Assembly (NCBI GenBank): GCA_900550865.1 | Contig: URTM01000013.1 | Span: 12,194 to 76,193, forward strand | DNA from: an uncultured Dorea sp. | GTDB taxonomy: Bacteria > Bacillota > Clostridia > Lachnospirales > Lachnospiraceae | DNA: 64,000 bases | Reading direction: 5' to 3' | Shown: piece after piece, positions 60,166 to 64,000 of the stretch | Numbering within the stretch: the stretch's first letter is position 1 | How the letters are laid out: every line of letters starts with the position of its first letter | Translations under genes and position numbers: made by a program | The notes under the pieces: generated by a model | Told to the model about the DNA's origin: nothing | The model's database searches: none | What the model saw: the letters and a program-made list of their open reading frames with translations, nothing else

Positions 60166-61023
60166 ATGAAAGATATGAAGGAATTACTTCATTCTGCACA
60201 TCTTACCAAGACACAGAAGATCATTGCGGAATACGTTCTGGATAATGCTTCGGAAGCCTGTTTTATGACATCCACGGAGATTGCATTAAAGCTTGGGGTA
60301 AGCGAATCTTCTGTGATCCGCTTCAGCCGTACGATCGGATTTGACGGTTTTATGGATTTTCAGAAAACATTGCGAAAAGATTATCAGGATAAGGTACTCA
60401 GTATTTCCAGCAGCATTACGGTCCCATCTCAGAGAATTGCAAAGCAGGCCAAATTAGATACCTCTTCAGATTACATCAACCGGCATTTTAAGAATGCAGC
60501 CCATAATCTGGAAGAGATTTTTATCCAGAATTCTATCGAGACATTTGAGCAGGCTGCAGACCTCATCATTTCCAGTAAGCACAAATATATTGCTGCGACA
60601 AGGGGAAATATCTGTCTTGCGGATTTCTTTCTCCTGTACTTAAAGCAGATGGTCCCGCATGTGACCATGACAACCACGACTTCCATGAGCCCGATCGATC
60701 ATATGTGCAATATCTCCCAGACCGACTGTCTGGTATTGTTCAGTTTTCCGCGGTATTCTTCCCAGGACGAAGTGACTGCCGAGATGGCACGTGATGCCGG
60801 AGCTTCGATCATTGTGATCACCGACAAACCAAGCTCCCTGCTTGCACAATATGCGGACATCCTTCTCACAGTCCCGGTAGACAGTAATACATTCTTCAAC
60901 TCTATGATCGGTCCGCAGTTCGTAACAGAATCTTTGCTGGAAATCATCAGCCATAAGGCCAAGGGAATTGAAAAAAGACTGAATACGATTGACAAATATC
61001 TAAATAAACTCGGAAATTATTAA
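60166..61023 (+). CDS. RpiR/MurR-family regulator with SIS domain
   Basis: This 285-residue regulator has an N-terminal helix-turn-helix of the RpiR type (TSTEIALKLGVSESSVIRFS, RTIGFDGFMDFQ) and a C-terminal sugar-phosphate isomerase (SIS) domain, residues 110-265. CGGAGGAAC precedes the ATG. SIS regulators sense phosphosugars or related compounds. The divergent AGCS symporter suggests it regulates amino-acid or amino-sugar uptake, but no operator is visible. It is followed by a hairpin terminator. Confidence 0.88.
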   Translation: MKDMKELLHSAHLTKTQKIIAEYVLDNASEACFMTSTEIALKLGVSESSVIRFSRTIGFDGFMDFQKTLRKDYQDKVLSISSSITVPSQRIAKQAKLDTSSDYINRHFKNAAHNLEEIFIQNSIETFEQAADLIISSKHKYIAATRGNICLADFFLLYLKQMVPHVTMTTTTSMSPIDHMCNISQTDCLVLFSFPRYSSQDEVTAEMARDAGASIIVITDKPSSLLAQYADILLTVPVDSNTFFNSMIGPQFVTESLLEIISHKAKGIEKRLNTIDKYLNKLGNY

Positions 61024-61027
61024 CAAA

Positions 61028-61099
61028 GAAAACCTGCCGCAGATTTTCTCCAAGTCTCATCAATGATTATGACTTGTCGGAAATCTGTGACAGGTTTTC
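61028..61099. terminator. Bidirectional terminator after rpiR
   Basis: AAAACCTGCCGCAGATTT pairs with AAATCTGTGACAGGTTTT, with two bulges, with T-rich ends on the plus strand. It overlaps the last codons of the opposite GGDEF gene. Confidence 0.75.
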
Positions 61100-62500
61100 T
61101 CTCTCTTCTAACTGCGCTGTCAGGATTTTTACCAGTCTGCGCTGTTTTGCATATAATTTGATCATGTTAAATACCCGTTGATATACGATCCTCGTATCAA
61201 ACGGACGCCTAATATAATCCATGGCACCGGCTTCGTAAGCTCTCCTGATATATTCTTCCGAATCCTCTCCTGATATTATGATTACCGGAATGTCGTCTAT
61301 CCACTGTTCCTGATTCATATATTCCAGTACTGCAAATCCATCCATCTTTGGCATCACAATATCCAGAAGTATCAATGCTATATCATTTCCATATTTCTGC
61401 AGCTTCTCCACACATTCTTGCCCGTTTTCCGCTTCTATGATCTGGTATTTATCCTGCAGAATTTCTTTCAGAAGTTCTCTGTTGATCTTAGAATCATCTA
61501 CAATAAGAATCTGCGGCTTTAGAATATCCGTATGCTCATCCTGATCCTCCTCCGCTATTTTCTTCTCCATTCCCTCTATCATTGCAGTATTTTTATACAT
61601 TTTAGCAAGGTACATCCGTTTATCCGCTCTCCGGACAGCCTCTTCCACTGTCTCTTCTGTTGCTGAAACACCGCCGATGCTGACCGATAACTGAATCCGC
61701 TTATACCCTGGAACACTCGTTTCAGCAATTTTTTTCTTAATCTTATTCAGTTTCCGTGCAAAGTTCTCTCTGTCGATCTCCGGCAGTAAAAGCAGAAATT
61801 CATCCCCTCCGTACCTGATCAGTTTATCTGTCTTTCTAATGTATTGCCGTATTACTTCTACCACTGTAATCAGTGCCATGTCTCCCGCATGATGACCATG
61901 TGTGTCATTATATAGCTTAAAATCATCCACATCAAGAATCGCAACCCCTGCTTTTCCCCTTACATTCTTAATCTCATCTTCATAGTATCTCCGGTTATAA
62001 GCCCCTGTCAGCGCATCTCTGTAAAGCTTGTCATTATAAACAGAAAGCTTCTGGACCATCTTTCCATATCCAACCGCATCAATCAGTGTGTCTTCATCCA
62101 GCTTCTTCAACATCTCCATTACATACGGTTTTCCATCAATCTCCACATATCTTGAAAACACCTGAAAAATATCCGAATCCAGAAATTCCAGCTTCGCTGC
62201 CTGTTTCTTTTCTCTCAGCGATTTCATAGATATGCAATTCTCACACGGCTTTGTCTTATTCCAGAATGAATAGCACTGACACATCTCCATTGCATCTGCA
62301 TCCGCACTGTGTTCTGCTCTCTTCTCCAGCATCTCACCATCAACCAGGCGTACAATTGAGAACACTTCTCTCAGGCACTCCATCTTCTGTTCTGCCTGCT
62401 CCATTGTCATACAGTCCTTCTTATCCGTCATCGCACACATCATTCTTTCAGTCCTTTCCTGCTGCTCTTTTCTCCAAACATACTGCTTATATTCTAACAT
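61067..62500 (-). CDS. GGDEF diguanylate cyclase with C-terminal receiver domain
   Basis: This protein of about 477 residues has an N-terminal helical region with several cysteines (CQCYSFWNKTKPCENCISMK, PAS-like), a GGDEF domain with RYGGDEFLLLLPEI near residue 235 and DALTGAYNRRYYED, then a receiver domain with LILLDIVMPKMDGF (phospho-Asp near residue 385) and a lysine in YIRRPFD. The unusual order (GGDEF before receiver) suggests its output is modulated by phosphorylation. No RxxD inhibitory site is obvious. The start is uncertain: ATG 62500 follows the MATE stop by five bases, and ATG 62599 would overlap it. Confidence 0.86.
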   Translation of the reverse strand: MLEYKQYVWRKEQQERTERMMCAMTDKKDCMTMEQAEQKMECLREVFSIVRLVDGEMLEKRAEHSADADAMEMCQCYSFWNKTKPCENCISMKSLREKKQAAKLEFLDSDIFQVFSRYVEIDGKPYVMEMLKKLDEDTLIDAVGYGKMVQKLSVYNDKLYRDALTGAYNRRYYEDEIKNVRGKAGVAILDVDDFKLYNDTHGHHAGDMALITVVEVIRQYIRKTDKLIRYGGDEFLLLLPEIDRENFARKLNKIKKKIAETSVPGYKRIQLSVSIGGVSATEETVEEAVRRADKRMYLAKMYKNTAMIEGMEKKIAEEDQDEHTDILKPQILIVDDSKINRELLKEILQDKYQIIEAENGQECVEKLQKYGNDIALILLDIVMPKMDGFAVLEYMNQEQWIDDIPVIIISGEDSEEYIRRAYEAGAMDYIRRPFDTRIVYQRVFNMIKLYAKQRRLVKILTAQLEERENLSQISDKS

Positions 62501-62505
62501 ATAAT

Positions 62506-63882
62506 CTATGGTTTTTGAAGATAGGATCCGTATGTACTCATCCTTCTTTTCTTCCGCCAGAAATAATACGGGATTAGGCAAAGTAACGTCGCACCCCATG
62601 CCAGCGGATAACTGATCAACAGGATCTCCACCTTATGATGAATCTTCGTAAGGATTATGATCCACGGAAGTCTTACAAAGAACAGACCTCCGAATGTAAA
62701 TATGGTCGGCCAGAGGACATCTCCCAGACCACGCAGTCCTCCGGACAGATTCTCAAGCAGCACGCTCAACAGATAACTCGGAATCAGGAAACGTAACATA
62801 TATACTCCAATCCCGATGACCTTGGGATCTGTCGTGAACATATGGTATAACGGTTCGCAGAATACAAACAGGACTATAATAATAGCTCCTGTAAATATAT
62901 AAGAGATCACTACATTCACCCGGATACTTTTATATACTCTGTCCATCTTTCCTGCCCCGTAGTTCTGTCCGGCAAATGTGGTCACTGCCGCACCAAGCGC
63001 ACTCGATACCGTCCAAAAGATCATATCAAGCTTTCCGTAAGCTGCCCATCCTGCAGCAGTATCTGTACCAAAACTGTTGACGGATGCCTGGATCACTACA
63101 TTTGTCACACCATAGGCACATGCCTGAAGTGCCCCCGGAACACCGATTTTCAATTCTTTCCGCAATACTCTGGCATCCATCCGGAGTTCCCGGAACTTTA
63201 ATTTCATAGCATCATATGCCCTGGTCAGCGACCAGGTAACCAGAACTGCACTGACACATTGTGAAATAACGGTTGCGAGTGCTGCCCCCGCAATCCCCAT
63301 CTTCATTCCTACCACCATGACAATGTCCAGTATGATATTCATCACACAGCAGATCAACAGATAGAGAAGTGGTCTTCTGGAATCTCCGACCGCCCTCATG
63401 ATTGCCGATCCCATATTGTAGACCAGCGTAAACAGAATTCCCATAAAGTAAATTCTGAGATAAGTTATAGAATCCGCCATCATATCCTGTGGTGTATTCA
63501 TGATTTTAAGCAGCCATGGTGTCAATACTGTACCGGTCAGTGATACGATCAGACTGATCACGACAGAGAACAGATATGCCGTATGTACCCCCACATGCAG
63601 GCTCTTCCTGTCCTTTGCACCATAATATTGTGCGATAATAACTGCTGCCCCGTTCGCCAGCCCATTAAAGAATGTAACAACAATTGTTGATAAGACGGCT
63701 GCCGGTCCTCCGACACTGGCAAGTGCCGCTTTTCCCACGAAGCGTCCTACAATGATTGTATCCACAGTTGTATATAACTGCTGGATCAACGTCCCAAGCA
63801 TGATCGGGAAGAAGAAGATCAACAATTGTTTCCAGATAACTCCTTCCGTGATCGCATTTTTCTCAATTGTTTTTTTCCCCAT
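62506..63882 (-). CDS. MATE-family multidrug/Na+ antiporter
   Basis: This protein of about 458 residues has 12 membrane helices. MLGTLIQQLYTTVDTIIVG, then VGKAALASVGG at the start, and the second-half PGALQACAYGVTNVVIQASVN, are typical of MATE transporters, which exchange drugs or metabolites with Na+ or H+. The start at 63882 has AGGAGAGGG in front. It is followed by the GGDEF gene on the same strand, possibly in one operon. Its substrate is not evident. Confidence 0.92.
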   Translation of the reverse strand: MGKKTIEKNAITEGVIWKQLLIFFFPIMLGTLIQQLYTTVDTIIVGRFVGKAALASVGGPAAVLSTIVVTFFNGLANGAAVIIAQYYGAKDRKSLHVGVHTAYLFSVVISLIVSLTGTVLTPWLLKIMNTPQDMMADSITYLRIYFMGILFTLVYNMGSAIMRAVGDSRRPLLYLLICCVMNIILDIVMVVGMKMGIAGAALATVISQCVSAVLVTWSLTRAYDAMKLKFRELRMDARVLRKELKIGVPGALQACAYGVTNVVIQASVNSFGTDTAAGWAAYGKLDMIFWTVSSALGAAVTTFAGQNYGAGKMDRVYKSIRVNVVISYIFTGAIIIVLFVFCEPLYHMFTTDPKVIGIGVYMLRFLIPSYLLSVLLENLSGGLRGLGDVLWPTIFTFGGLFFVRLPWIIILTKIHHKVEILLISYPLAWGATLLCLIPYYFWRKKRRMSTYGSYLQKP

Positions 63883-64000
63883 TTTTTTGTCCCTCTCCTG
63901 CTTTTTCCACATTTTTTGTTTTTTCCCTATGTAATTTCCCCTTTAGTGAACTACCCATTGTCTTAAGCCAATGGGCTTCCTGCTTCATCGACCTCGTAAC
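63883..64000. other. Right-edge intergenic stretch
   Basis: No gene is visible. CCCATTG (63954-63960) and CAATGGG (63969-63975) form a seven-pair hairpin without T-run, possibly part of a regulatory site for the MATE gene or an adjacent gene beyond the edge. Confidence 0.35.

Overview
The window looks like chromosomal DNA of a Gram-positive gut anaerobe of the Lachnospiraceae (Clostridia). The composition is low-to-moderate GC and Shine-Dalgarno sites are strong (AGGAGG). Characteristic genes include meso-diaminopimelate dehydrogenase, ThrE-type exporters, DUF4317, an ISLre2-type transposase, a B12-controlled CbiK lipoprotein and MerR/TetR-regulated exporters. Genus cannot be fixed from the sequence alone. 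There is no rRNA, CRISPR array or prophage.

Layout. 0-3.4 kb: a TetR regulator divergent from a small protein and an MMPL transporter (cut by the left edge), then a MarR-TauE/SafE pair. 3.5-7.6 kb: a thiamine thiazole operon thiS-thiF-thiG-thiH-tenI/thiE with promoter, TPP riboswitch and terminator on the minus strand. 7.6-11.7 kb: a small conserved protein, a MetE-C-like methyltransferase, and an unknown gene coupled to a ThrE exporter. 11.7-15.4 kb: a decaying region with remnants of ogt, a 3-methyladenine glycosylase, patB, an araC regulator and two other fragments, around an intact HD-domain gene and an intact Rpn-family nuclease. 15.4-24 kb: ddh, an ABC exporter, DUF4317, a phospholipase-D family protein, a 2H phosphoesterase, an ECF sigma/partner pair, SseB-like and GT2 genes. 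24-28 kb: a membrane pseudokinase-TPR protein overlapping a surface Ig-like protein. 28-32.4 kb: phosphofructokinase, two lipoproteins (one a sirohydrochlorin cobaltochelatase) behind a cobalamin riboswitch, and tRNA-Arg. 32.5-39.8 kb: pyridoxal kinase and a sucrose/beta-glucoside locus (GH32, PTS EIIBCA, LacI, GH1). 39.8-41.6 kb: a complete ISLre2-type element with 9-bp target duplication. 41.6-46.3 kb: a heterodimeric ABC exporter divergent from a LysR regulator. 46.3-49.7 kb: NCS2 permease, XRE membrane regulator and small genes. 49.7-53.7 kb: a MerR membrane regulator with two matching 19-bp-spacer promoters flanking an SOS-type Y-family polymerase. 53.7-64 kb: CstA, a truncated 4Fe-4S protein, alanine dehydrogenase, an alanine symporter, an RpiR regulator, a GGDEF/receiver protein and a MATE exporter.

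The most notable structure not explained by genes is a family of about 50-65 bp dispersed elements with a CTGCCACTGGCAG core. At least five copies plus one or two degenerate ones occur in intergenic regions. Three (28.1, 29.7 and 53.7 kb) sit directly on the T-run side of intrinsic terminators, and one lies in the cobalamin-riboswitch leader. A second notable observation is a two-promoter MerR regulon read directly from operator architecture. Several deletion scars show ongoing genome reduction (alkylation repair, patB/araC, a 4Fe-4S protein). All functions are assigned from recognisable motifs; no database search was possible.
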